A stretch of 24,840 nt of DNA from Saprospiraceae bacterium UBA7687. GTDB lineage: Bacteria > Bacteroidota > Bacteroidia > Chitinophagales > Saprospiraceae. The position numbers and the translations under genes are program-made. The stretch's first letter is position 1. Every line of letters begins with the position of its first letter. The stretch covers positions 44,735 to 69,574 of the forward strand of contig DLGT01000036.1 in NCBI GenBank assembly GCA_002482845.1, given 5' to 3'. The notes beneath the pieces are model-generated. The model worked only from the letters and a program-made list of their open reading frames with translations. It did no database searches and was not told the origin of the DNA. This document shows positions 7,141-14,277 of the stretch, piece after piece.

Positions 7141-7361
7141 TAAATTACTTATTTCTACAACAAATCTACGACAGACTTGCGGTTTTTCCAAACTTTTTTA
7201 TATAATATCCAAATCCATCATTTTCTTCTCAATCTATCTAAGGGACTAATTTGCTGTCGAGACATGTGTATAGATCATGGTGGTTTTTACCCCTTGGGAT
7301 TATTATCTTTGTCGAAAAAATATGTGCAGCACTATTAAGTTAATATCTTAAGGAGTGAAAG
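7141..7361. repeat. Copy A of a roughly 220-bp promoter-carrying repeat
   Basis: This stretch aligns with 9221-9457 over its whole length. Shared landmarks in order are ACTTATTT, ACAACAAA, GCGGTTTTTCCAAACTTTT, TCTCAATCTATC, GGACTAAT, ATAGxTCATGxTGGT, GGATTATxATCTTTG and GAGTGAAAG. Both copies lie directly upstream of a minus-strand gene start (7108 and 9209) in the same orientation, and both contain a good promoter. The repeat explains part of the 650-bp gap before the next gene. Confidence 0.7.
7161..7192 (-). promoter_or_regulatory. Bacteroidota-type promoter of the DUF4240 gene
   Basis: On the minus strand the region reads TTTG (7189-7192), 20 bases, then TAGATTTG (7161-7168). This fits the TTTG/TAnnTTTG consensus with normal spacing. 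The -7 box ends 52 bp before the ATG. The homologous positions in the second repeat copy keep both boxes. Confidence 0.6.
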
Positions 7362-7486
7362 TTATATGCTATTTTATTTGGGATATATTAAAAATTTGAA
7401 TCCACTCCGAAAACACAAATTTATTGAAAATCAACCGTTTTTTACCCTGACTCTAAATTTAAACAATTGATTTTAATGAAGTAATA
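7362..7486. other. Stretch between repeat and intron relic with no recognised feature
   Basis: I see no frame with coding character, no strong hairpin and no match to the 5' part of the intron copy at 19094. It may be deteriorated intron interior or unrelated filler. Confidence 0.4.
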
Positions 7487-7746
7487 GAAGAATATTTTTC
7501 ATTTATTACCTTACACCGACTTAAGAAACCTGGATATCAATCACTGTTGGATATGTACTTTAAACTGATGCTCAACCGTTTGCGAATTGTTACTTAAATG
7601 GTGCTATGAAATAACATCTGAGTGAAAGATTTTACTCAGAAATGAAGGAACTGCAAATAACGGTTTGCTGATAGATGATATTAAATTGCGAAAACTGATT
7701 AGAGGCGCTCCCCATCAGCTTCGGGTGGTGGGGCCGTCTACTCGAT
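7487..7746 (+). mobile_element. 3' fragment of a group II intron (relic copy)
   Basis: This region matches 19617-19862 at its 3' end. It keeps a short frame with RLKKPGYQSLLDMYFKL ending in TAA at 7595-7597, two hairpins at positions equivalent to those of the other copy but with different stem sequences (7617-7640 and 7653-7668), and the terminal domain VI-like hairpin ending CTACTCGAT. The hairpin stems have changed on both sides while pairing is kept, which is good evidence of a structured RNA. The 5' half is missing or unrecognisable. The bases following it, TAGCAG, fit the distal half of a GTTAGCA core. Confidence 0.6.
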
Positions 7747-7756
7747 TAGCAGTAGG

Positions 7757-8275
7757 CTATTTCATTTCTATCATTTTGAATTTACTTTGATCAATGTGTA
7801 TTGTGTCAATTATCTTCTTAACTCTACTTAACCATTTCTCTCGAATTTCTAAAGCTTCTTCCTCGAAAATAAAATATGATATTTTAATGTAAACATTATC
7901 AAACCGTAAGTACCAGTAATGAAAATCCATGTTATTATCACTGTATTTTTTAGAAAAATAAATTGTTTCCAAACCTGAAACATTTACTCTAATCGTTTGA
8001 GCAAATTCATTCTCTTGTAAGATTATGTCAAGATGATTTAAGTCCTTAATTGATTCAACAACAGGTCTGTCCCAAATTATCGAAATCTGAATTCCACCTT
8101 TTAAATCGTCCAACTCATTATGAATAGAGTAAAAAGAGTTTCCAGATACACTATAAAACCAGTTATTATCAAACTTGATTTTAAAAATATTATCTCTTCC
8201 AATTAATTCATCAGAAATAGGAATCCAGTTGACTCTTTTGATTCTCTTGTATATCGCCTGAATAAATCTTAACAT
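7757..8275 (-). CDS. Protein of unknown function, single small domain
   Basis: The 172-residue product has no signal peptide and no motif that I can place. It has a beta-rich middle (DNIFKIKFDNNWFYSVSG, GIQISIIWDR, MDFHYWYLRFDNVYIKISYFIF) and ends in an amphipathic helix (EIREKWLSRVKKIIDTIHI). This overall pattern is seen in small Bacteroidota proteins of unknown function. The stop codon lies 10 bp from the 3' end of the antisense intron relic, and the start faces a palindromic site at 8310-8371. It therefore behaves like a single-gene accessory cassette. Confidence 0.6.
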   Translation of the reverse strand: MLRFIQAIYKRIKRVNWIPISDELIGRDNIFKIKFDNNWFYSVSGNSFYSIHNELDDLKGGIQISIIWDRPVVESIKDLNHLDIILQENEFAQTIRVNVSGLETIYFSKKYSDNNMDFHYWYLRFDNVYIKISYFIFEEEALEIREKWLSRVKKIIDTIHIDQSKFKMIEMK

Positions 8276-8309
8276 CTCAATTATTTTCTAATCTTGGGTT
8301 AGGGATAAG

Positions 8310-8371
8310 CTTACCGCTATCGTTTTGCCTACCCGACGGCTCGTCCCGATAGGGATAGATGGCGGTTATGG
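8310..8371. repeat. attC-like palindromic site downstream of the putAbiC-type gene
   Basis: The arms TACCGCTATCG (8313-8323) and GATAGATGGCGGTTA (8354-8368) pair with a short asymmetric bulge. The left end is GCTTACC and the right end GTTATGG, again of the core type seen at the other sites. An inner CGACGG/CGTC pairing extends the hairpin. It lies between the putAbiC-type gene (stop at 8427) and the start of the preceding unit. Confidence 0.45.
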
Positions 8372-8426
8372 GTTCGTGATTAATTTTAATTTAGGTTAAA
8401 TAATTTACAAATTTTATGATTTCATA

Positions 8427-9209
8427 TCACTTGTTAGATTCAGTCCTTATTTTTTCTAAGTAAAATTCATAATGACTTTTATTAGAAAAGAGTGATTCAG
8501 GGATGTTTTTAGTCATATTTATGTAATTATCTGCTATTTGATTCTGTGTCTGTATTTTGTGAAATAAGTAATACTTTTCAATTGGTGAAAGTTGATTTGT
8601 AACTAATTGTAAGTAAAATTCTTTATCAGAATGATTATACATATTTGTAAATTCAATTACATTAGAGAGTGTGCTAATATAAACTGTTAAATTATTAGTC
8701 ATATCAATTTCAAAGTACCGAGTTAAATTATCTTTTAATTTAGTTTCATCCATTTTGTTATCAACTAATGATTTATCTACATAGTCTCGATTCAGAATTT
8801 TCTGGAATTCAAGGAGTGCGTTTTGACCGACTTTAGTTGTTTCTTTTATAATTTCATTTCCTCTTCTGGTTGTTATGTGAATATCAATTTCATTTAAATT
8901 AGCTTGTTGCAGTTTTAGCAATTGAAAAAAGGTGGATTCAAATTGTTGTTTCTCAAACACACTCCTGGTTTGCTTCAATTCATCTCTTTGTAAGGCCAGC
9001 TCTTTACTTTGTAGAAATATTGTGTAGATAACTCCTGCTAATGCCAGTCCTGAAAACAAAGCATTTACCGCACCAAACATGTCCCCAAATGCTCCTCGGT
9101 CAGCTGGGTTTTCATAAGTAAAATAAAGTAATAACGCTGAAACGAACCAAATTAATATAATACTAGCAACTATGGATATTATTTTTATTCTTTCTCTCAT
9201 ACTTATCAT
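8427..9209 (-). CDS. putAbiC-type putative phage abortive infection protein
   Basis: The 260-residue product has two N-terminal transmembrane helices at about residues 9-31 and 43-66. The second carries the family signature FGDMFGAVNALFSGLALAGV, followed by a coiled-coil stretch (SKELALQRDELKQTRSVFEKQ) and FESTFFQLLKLQ. This matches the putative AbiC-like abortive-infection family (putAbiC). Members are inner-membrane anchored with a cytoplasmic helical domain; a role in phage defence is suspected from related lactococcal AbiC and from defence-island context, but the mechanism is unknown. A good promoter inside repeat copy B lies 31 bp upstream. It appears complete, with the ATG at 9209 or a second ATG three codons later as start. 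Confidence 0.82.
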   Translation of the reverse strand: MISMRERIKIISIVASIILIWFVSALLLYFTYENPADRGAFGDMFGAVNALFSGLALAGVIYTIFLQSKELALQRDELKQTRSVFEKQQFESTFFQLLKLQQANLNEIDIHITTRRGNEIIKETTKVGQNALLEFQKILNRDYVDKSLVDNKMDETKLKDNLTRYFEIDMTNNLTVYISTLSNVIEFTNMYNHSDKEFYLQLVTNQLSPIEKYYLFHKIQTQNQIADNYINMTKNIPESLFSNKSHYEFYLEKIRTESNK

Positions 9210-9220
9210 CTAATTGAATA

Positions 9221-9457
9221 CAACTTACTTATTTAAACAACAAACCTACCACACACAAGCGGTTTTTCCAAACTTTTCCAATAGAAATTTGATGAGTTAC
9301 TTATTTCATCTCAATCTATCCAATGGACTAATTACATTCTTTATACAAGTGGTGGTAACGTGCATATAGCTCATGTTGGTCTTTGCCCCACAGGATTATG
9401 ATCTTTGCCTTAAAAAGGAATGCAATGCGCTCATGTTTATTTATTAGTGAGTGAAAG
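9221..9457. repeat. Copy B of the promoter-carrying repeat
   Basis: Homologous to 7141-7361 with the same order of shared words and the same position relative to a gene start. After GAGTGAAAG the two copies diverge. Unlike copy A it is not followed by an intron 3' end. The remaining stretch to 9598 shows no convincing gene or hairpin; a 69-codon plus-strand frame at 9451-9660 overlaps the acyl-ligase gene end and is not credible. Confidence 0.7.
9241..9272 (-). promoter_or_regulatory. Bacteroidota-type promoter of the putAbiC-type gene
   Basis: The minus strand reads TTTG (9269-9272), 20 bases, then TAGGTTTG (9241-9248), a good match to TTTG/TAnnTTTG. The -7 box ends 31 bp before the ATG. 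The equivalent promoter exists in repeat copy A. Confidence 0.6.
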
Positions 9458-9598
9458 TGATCACTTTTTTTATACATTATATACTAAATATTTGGCTAAC
9501 AGAATTAATGAACACGAATCTGGGAAAACTATCGATTAATACAAAAGCCTTATATACTTTACTATTAATCATTAATCATATTCCTGTAAGTCATTGGA

Positions 9599-11029
9599 TC
9601 AATGGAGTAATAATTTTAATACTTCATAGTTTATCCTGCTTAAGTGCCTTTTGTCTCTAGGTAGTTTTTCTATGAATATAGTTTGGTCTATTTTATAAGG
9701 AAAATCTATAATTATCTGATCGATATCTTTTGTCTTTTGTATAAAAAGAATGTTCATTCCATAGATGTGGAGCCATGTACCTTCTAACTTATCATGATGA
9801 AAAGAAAGATATTTTTCCATCGTAATAGGTGCGTATGTCACCCCATTTTCAAGCCATGTATACTTCATCCTGCCGATTAGAAAAACTTCTCCACCAAGCA
9901 TATATCCTGCATCGCCTGTCTTGTGCCAAAGAGTGTTTTTATCTATGATCTTGTTTGTGGCAAAAGCATTATCGTCTTTGTAATAATGTGCCAACACATG
10001 TGGGCCGGCTACTATGATTTCTCCTACTTCACCATCTTTTAATGGGTGGAAAGCATTACTTGATGCTTCGTTTATACTGATTTTGATATTGTGATGTGGT
10101 CTGCCTACTTTCAAGCCCATTTGGTCTTGATCAAAGGAAACTAAATAATCATGCAACGTCAACGTACACATAGGCTCAGCTTCTGTACTGCCATATACCA
10201 AAACAACTTTTGATGGGTCGATTTTAGTGGCTACATAGCGGGCAAAATGTGGCAGAATAAATGCACCACCTATGAATACACGATCTAATTTGGCGCATTC
10301 TAAGAGCTGGCTCATTTCACTAAAATGAGATGGGGAAGCTGACAAAACATTTGGCGCAAACTTATTTCTTACTTCATGCCATTGTGAAAGCTTAGTGTAT
10401 TTAGGTGGTATGATGGAAGTTGCTCCGACAGCCAGATTGCACATCAAAACAACTGGCAAGCTTGTAATGTGCGTGTCTTCTGACTTCAATGTCATTTCTT
10501 CTATGAGCGTCGATAATTGGATATTCAAAAATCCATGGGTTCGGTTGGCTGCTTTGGGTTGCCCTGTGGTGCCGCTAGTAAATGTGATCAAGGCAGCATC
10601 ATCGGCATCTCTGCCCACCATTTGAATAGGGCTGGCATCCTTTCTTTTCAGAGAAATAATGCTTTTCCATAAGCTATAATGAAATACAAAATACTTCAGT
10701 AATGAAATCAAGCGAAGGGTGACGATGGCTTTAGCATTGGACTTTTGAAAGGCATAAACTAAACTGGATTTCGGATTGATATCATCTACCAATACTACAT
10801 TAGCCCCAATTAGAAATATCGCTAATATATGGATATAGAGCTCAATACTATATGGAATTACGACCAGGATATTATCATCTTTCTCTACGTTGTTTTGCTT
10901 CAAAACATGAGCGGCTTTATAGACTTCATCTCTTAGCTCAGCAAAAGTGATTGATTGCGATTGGTGGACGATGGCTACCTCATTGGGATAATTTCTGGCC
11001 AACTCTAAGAAATGAGATATTATATTCAT
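9599..11029 (-). CDS. AMP-forming acyl-CoA/acyl-AMP ligase, OleC-like branch
   Basis: This 476-residue enzyme of the ANL superfamily should activate a carboxylic acid, probably a fatty acid, as acyl-AMP. Visible motifs are the P-loop TSGTTGQPK at 151-159, YGSTE at 279-283, TGD at 371-373 and GRMK at 387-390. The C-terminal domain is short and ends LPRDKRHLSRIN; in OleC-like relatives the similar place reads RHNAKI, so the usual catalytic lysine appears replaced by arginine or shifted. This could affect the second half-reaction (thioester or lactone formation) while leaving adenylation possible. It is the last gene of the eight-gene operon and overlaps the upstream acyltransferase gene by 4 bp, so its acyl-adenylate or thioester may be handed to that protein. 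Confidence 0.85.
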   Translation of the reverse strand: MNIISHFLELARNYPNEVAIVHQSQSITFAELRDEVYKAAHVLKQNNVEKDDNILVVIPYSIELYIHILAIFLIGANVVLVDDINPKSSLVYAFQKSNAKAIVTLRLISLLKYFVFHYSLWKSIISLKRKDASPIQMVGRDADDAALITFTSGTTGQPKAANRTHGFLNIQLSTLIEEMTLKSEDTHITSLPVVLMCNLAVGATSIIPPKYTKLSQWHEVRNKFAPNVLSASPSHFSEMSQLLECAKLDRVFIGGAFILPHFARYVATKIDPSKVVLVYGSTEAEPMCTLTLHDYLVSFDQDQMGLKVGRPHHNIKISINEASSNAFHPLKDGEVGEIIVAGPHVLAHYYKDDNAFATNKIIDKNTLWHKTGDAGYMLGGEVFLIGRMKYTWLENGVTYAPITMEKYLSFHHDKLEGTWLHIYGMNILFIQKTKDIDQIIIDFPYKIDQTIFIEKLPRDKRHLSRINYEVLKLLLH

Positions 11030-11991
11030 AGCTTTGAATGCATTAGCAAATGACTCTGATAGTGTCTGCCACCGTAATTTGTAGAGACTTTAGCAGAATT
11101 ATTATCAATATGGAAATAAGCGTGCAACATGGTCTTAAATCCCATTTGATAGGCTTTGGTGCAAAATATGGCGGACATGATATTGGCAATGCCCTTGTAC
11201 TTTTGGTCGGGATTTCTTGCTAAGGTTTTGACGATGACTTGTTTGGGATTATAATGGTCTTTGACTGCAAAAAACAAACCTACTAGTTCTTCTCCATCAA
11301 ATATAAAATCAATCAGTGTTTCATCGAAATATTGGAGTATAGGCAAATATAAACCTTGAAACTCATCATAGCTTATGGGTGAAAAAAGTACGTTTTGACT
11401 AAAAACATCCATACAGAAATTATACAATATGTTAAGGTCTCTTTCTACTTGATTTTTGTCGAAATTTCTGGTGGTTAATCCTCTCTCAGATAAAGCATTA
11501 ATCGCATTGGGTTGATTATACGATTCATTTAATTCTTCAAAATTGGTCTGGTATTGTGCCATATCTTCAAAGCCACATTTCTTCCACAGGTCGATGTAAT
11601 AATGCTGGTGAATGAGTTCCATAAAAAACGGTGGTCGAGCATGCAGACTATATCTATAAGAATGCCAAGTGCTGCCATTCATAGGACCAACAAGGGCAGT
11701 ACATTTTAATTCTGAAGTCTTTGCCCTTGAAGCTAGAAATAGTGCTTGGGCAGCGTCAACATTATTTATACACTCAAAGTTACCAATGATAAGGTAGGTT
11801 GGAAATGATTTGTTATGATACAAGGCTAAAAAGCCTATAAGATTGTCATTATCGTAGGCAGTGATGATTCGAATGGCATGATTAAGATTAGTGAGTTTTG
11901 GCTTCAGAGCTGATGAATAGAGTTGATCTACAAACGAAGTTAATGCATTTTGATCTATCTGATTTTGTAATAGGGTATTAGTAATTATCAT
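11026..11991 (-). CDS. GNAT-superfamily acyltransferase (two-domain)
   Basis: The 321-residue product is about twice the size of a simple GNAT. The N-terminal half contains a GNAT-like beta-strand set and the signature VGPMNGSTWHSYRYS at about 117-132. The C-terminal half contains DGEELVGLFFAV, then VKTLARNPDQKYKGIANIM, which looks like a strand plus acyl-CoA-binding loop. It ends with an NNSAKVSTNYGGRHYQ segment typical of GNAT C-terminal strands. It probably transfers an acyl group, perhaps one activated by the ligase encoded immediately downstream; both gene junctions overlap by 4 bp (ATGA type). The acceptor is unknown, with the amino group of an aminocarboxypropyl unit an attractive but untested candidate. 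Confidence 0.75.
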   Translation of the reverse strand: MIITNTLLQNQIDQNALTSFVDQLYSSALKPKLTNLNHAIRIITAYDNDNLIGFLALYHNKSFPTYLIIGNFECINNVDAAQALFLASRAKTSELKCTALVGPMNGSTWHSYRYSLHARPPFFMELIHQHYYIDLWKKCGFEDMAQYQTNFEELNESYNQPNAINALSERGLTTRNFDKNQVERDLNILYNFCMDVFSQNVLFSPISYDEFQGLYLPILQYFDETLIDFIFDGEELVGLFFAVKDHYNPKQVIVKTLARNPDQKYKGIANIMSAIFCTKAYQMGFKTMLHAYFHIDNNSAKVSTNYGGRHYQSHLLMHSKL

Positions 11992-12554
11992 TTTTCATTA
12001 ATGGTTTTAATATTCTGGAGATTCTTCTCAAAAATATTAGAGATCGTTCTACCACTAAATTTCATTTTGATGATGTCCCAAATATTTGTTTTGTCAATAT
12101 CTTTGTATAAACCAAAGGTTAGTTTTGTCTGATTGTTCTGAATCGATTCGTATATCTGTCTGGTGAATAAATCAGAAGATGTCATGGGAAAATTAGTCAA
12201 ATTATACAATGACAGTTCTCGATACATCAAAGGCGTGGTTTGCACTTGGGTAGTCAATTCATCCCACCATATTCCGGATTCGTCGTCCTCTTTGAAGCAT
12301 CTCCTGACACTTCCTACCTTGCCATCTTCAAGTGGGGCAGTAGGGGTGATGTGGTGCACAAAACTTGACCATTCGGATGCATTGCTAGAATTTCCCAAAT
12401 AAGCGAAAATTTTTTCTTTCGGGGCATTTATTATGATACTATTCTCAAGTTCATATAAACCTTTACTTTCATTTTTAATAAATGGACTGGAATAGACCCA
12501 AATTCCTGAGACAAAAACAATTGAGACTAAAATGAATAAAATTATTTTTTTCAT
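11988..12554 (-). CDS. Membrane-anchored SRPBCC (START-like) domain protein
   Basis: I choose the ATG at 12554 (MKKIILFIL) rather than the ATG at 12644, since it gives a normal N-terminal hydrophobic anchor and avoids overlap with the upstream gene. The product of about 188 residues has one membrane anchor at 1-20, then a SRPBCC fold from about residue 37: the first strand IIINAPKEKIFAYLGN, then ASEWSSFVHHI and a long C-terminal helix. SRPBCC proteins bind hydrophobic ligands in a deep cavity, and some act as aromatases or cyclases. In this operon it may hold a lipid or prenyl intermediate outside or at the membrane. The 4-bp overlap with the acyltransferase gene supports joint function. Confidence 0.75.
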   Translation of the reverse strand: MKKIILFILVSIVFVSGIWVYSSPFIKNESKGLYELENSIIINAPKEKIFAYLGNSSNASEWSSFVHHITPTAPLEDGKVGSVRRCFKEDDESGIWWDELTTQVQTTPLMYRELSLYNLTNFPMTSSDLFTRQIYESIQNNQTKLTFGLYKDIDKTNIWDIIKMKFSGRTISNIFEKNLQNIKTINEK

Positions 12555-12561
12555 AATGTAC

Positions 12562-13224
12562 TTAATTATAACATAATAGAACAATAATGATTGATAATGG
12601 GACGGTGAAATTATCCCAGCCTTTTGTAGAAAACAATTCTGCAAAAGAAGATACTAAAGCTAACGATATTATAAAAAACCAAGTATAAGAAGAAAAAGTT
12701 AGCCCATCAAAAATAAAAGGTACTATCATTTTGAAACCGAAAATTAATGCGATCGTCGTGATAAAAAAGGCTATAGTGCCCCCAATCGTTTTTAATTGCC
12801 CAAAGACTTTGATCGGATAAAAACGCGTCTTTTTGCCAACCAATGCTGCCATAGGATCTGAGATGCTTAATATTAATATAGGTAGATAATAAAACTCTAA
12901 AGTCCACTTTTGGGATAACCAAAAACAAAATAAAACAACCAAAGCAAACAACCAACTGCCACTGGATTTGCGATTTATAGCTGTGATAGACTTAAACCAT
13001 TTTTTCTTTTCACTCAATGCTATAAGGCCCAGAAATGACATTGTTAAGATAGCCACTTGCCAGATTTCATCTAAATATACCTGGAAGGTCAATGCAATTA
13101 ATCCTGTGCAAATATGGACTATCTTCCGAGTGTGTTCCACATTTACTTTAAATTTGTAATATAAGAATTCTGTAAACCCAAACAGGGCCAAGTAAATAAC
13201 GCTATATATGGCTACTTCCTTCAT
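12562..13224 (-). CDS. Polyprenol/dolichol/phytol kinase-like integral membrane protein
   Basis: The 220-residue product is almost wholly hydrophobic with about six to seven membrane helices. It carries the pattern of the CTP-dependent phytol/dolichol kinase family: an early RKIVHICTG segment, SDPMAALVGKK at about 121-131, a conserved GQLKTIGGTIAFF (G-K-T-xx-GT), and a final KGWDNFTVPL where relatives have GxDNxxVPL. Family members phosphorylate isoprenoid alcohols using CTP; the fold is shared with phosphatidate and archaeal CDP-archaeol cytidylyltransferases, so a cytidylyltransferase role is an alternative. In an operon starting with HMG-CoA reductase and UbiA an isoprenoid substrate is the more likely choice. 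It starts immediately after the DUF3419 gene stop. Confidence 0.75.
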   Translation of the reverse strand: MKEVAIYSVIYLALFGFTEFLYYKFKVNVEHTRKIVHICTGLIALTFQVYLDEIWQVAILTMSFLGLIALSEKKKWFKSITAINRKSSGSWLFALVVLFCFWLSQKWTLEFYYLPILILSISDPMAALVGKKTRFYPIKVFGQLKTIGGTIAFFITTIALIFGFKMIVPFIFDGLTFSSYTWFFIISLALVSSFAELFSTKGWDNFTVPLSIIIVLLCYN

Positions 13225-14277
13225 TTATGGTCTTTGATAACAATGAAATTTTTGATAAAAAAATCCGCGATCTAATTCAGCATTCACAGCTAGGGGGACA
13301 CAATGTACGATATCATGCAAATTTCGGGGAACCATCAAATTCCAATAACAAATTCTACTCTGTGGCATCGCATTTTGGTGAAGCAATTTTGCATGTTTTT
13401 CAAATACTTCTTCTGACATGTATTCAAATATATTTGATAAATTAAATCTATTATATGCTGGATGATGCATTAGACAATTTTCTAGATCACCATAAAAATA
13501 AGTAATCTCATTTTGCTGAAGCCACGATTTTATCTTGGTAAAATTTTCAAGCATCGCATAAGGCGGCAGTAAATCTCCAAACTGACCCGTCAAGGTGTAA
13601 TGAAGAATATAGTTTTGCTGGGCATAAATGGACTTTAAATGTGCTTCTGCAACATTAAAAATTTGTTTTCCCACATTTACTTTCACTTCATTGAGCTTTT
13701 CAGGTTCTCTTCCAAATTTGCCCATAACATATTTACTAAAAAATATTCTGAACAACAGTTTCCACCTCAGATTATTCCATTTGTGATAATAAAATGCCTC
13801 TTGTTCTACAGCAGATTTGGGCAACATCAGTTGTTGAATATCCTTCTTCGAGTGAATAAAAGGCAAAATTCTCTTTGCAAATAACTGAAAATACTTTTCA
13901 AATTTTCCTTGATGTATGAGACCGCTTTCTATGAGCTGACGTGATAAAAACTCATTGGCATTATCTGAAAGAAATGCTCTGATCTTAAGAAATATTTCCC
14001 ATCGGTATTCACAAGAAATAAATCCAAGTAGCTTCAAAAATTCTTGATGACTCAGGTGTTTTATAGCTTGCTCCTTCAATTGGGTGACCCAAAGTTGTAC
14101 CTCATTCATATCTAAGCACAACATAGACTTTGGTTGAGCAGAAAGCAGCATAAGGCTATTGTCACCAGCTGAGGCGATAGACATGACTTTACACTCACTA
14201 TCAATACCTAGTGATCGGGTCAGCAGGTCTGCATCTTCCCAACCGTTGCTATATTTCAGCGGATTATTGTTCTCCAT
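13225..14277 (-). CDS. DUF3419 / BtaA-like 3-amino-3-carboxypropyl transferase
   Basis: The 350-residue product resembles the DUF3419 family, which contains BtaA, the enzyme that moves the 3-amino-3-carboxypropyl group of S-adenosylmethionine to diacylglycerol in betaine-lipid synthesis. Supporting features are the N-terminal YSNGWEDADLLTRSL, the Rossmann SAM-binding loop VMSIASAGDNSLMLLSA and the acidic strand end LCLDMNEVQ at about 30-60. A late SNIFEYMS motif followed by a CYWNLMVPR strand is also present. No BtaB-type N-methyltransferase is encoded nearby, so the product would not be a trimethylated betaine lipid, and the acceptor may not be diacylglycerol. The gene overlaps the upstream dikinase gene by 14 bp. 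Confidence 0.82.
   Translation of the reverse strand: MENNNPLKYSNGWEDADLLTRSLGIDSECKVMSIASAGDNSLMLLSAQPKSMLCLDMNEVQLWVTQLKEQAIKHLSHQEFLKLLGFISCEYRWEIFLKIRAFLSDNANEFLSRQLIESGLIHQGKFEKYFQLFAKRILPFIHSKKDIQQLMLPKSAVEQEAFYYHKWNNLRWKLLFRIFFSKYVMGKFGREPEKLNEVKVNVGKQIFNVAEAHLKSIYAQQNYILHYTLTGQFGDLLPPYAMLENFTKIKSWLQQNEITYFYGDLENCLMHHPAYNRFNLSNIFEYMSEEVFEKHAKLLHQNAMPQSRICYWNLMVPRNLHDIVHCVPLAVNAELDRGFFYQKFHCYQRP

Noticed and set aside
7268..7746. Calling a complete group II intron with its 5' end at the GTGTATAG near 7268
   Set aside because: That stretch matches the promoter-repeat copy at 9356 rather than the intron 5' domain at 19094, and no palindromic TTGT site precedes it. Only the 3' part from about 7487 is supported.
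9451..9660. Plus-strand 69-codon frame with hydrophobic composition upstream of and across the acyl-ligase gene end
   Set aside because: It overlaps the 3' end of a well-supported gene on the other strand, has no ribosome site or known family, and its hydrophobicity reflects AT-rich sequence.
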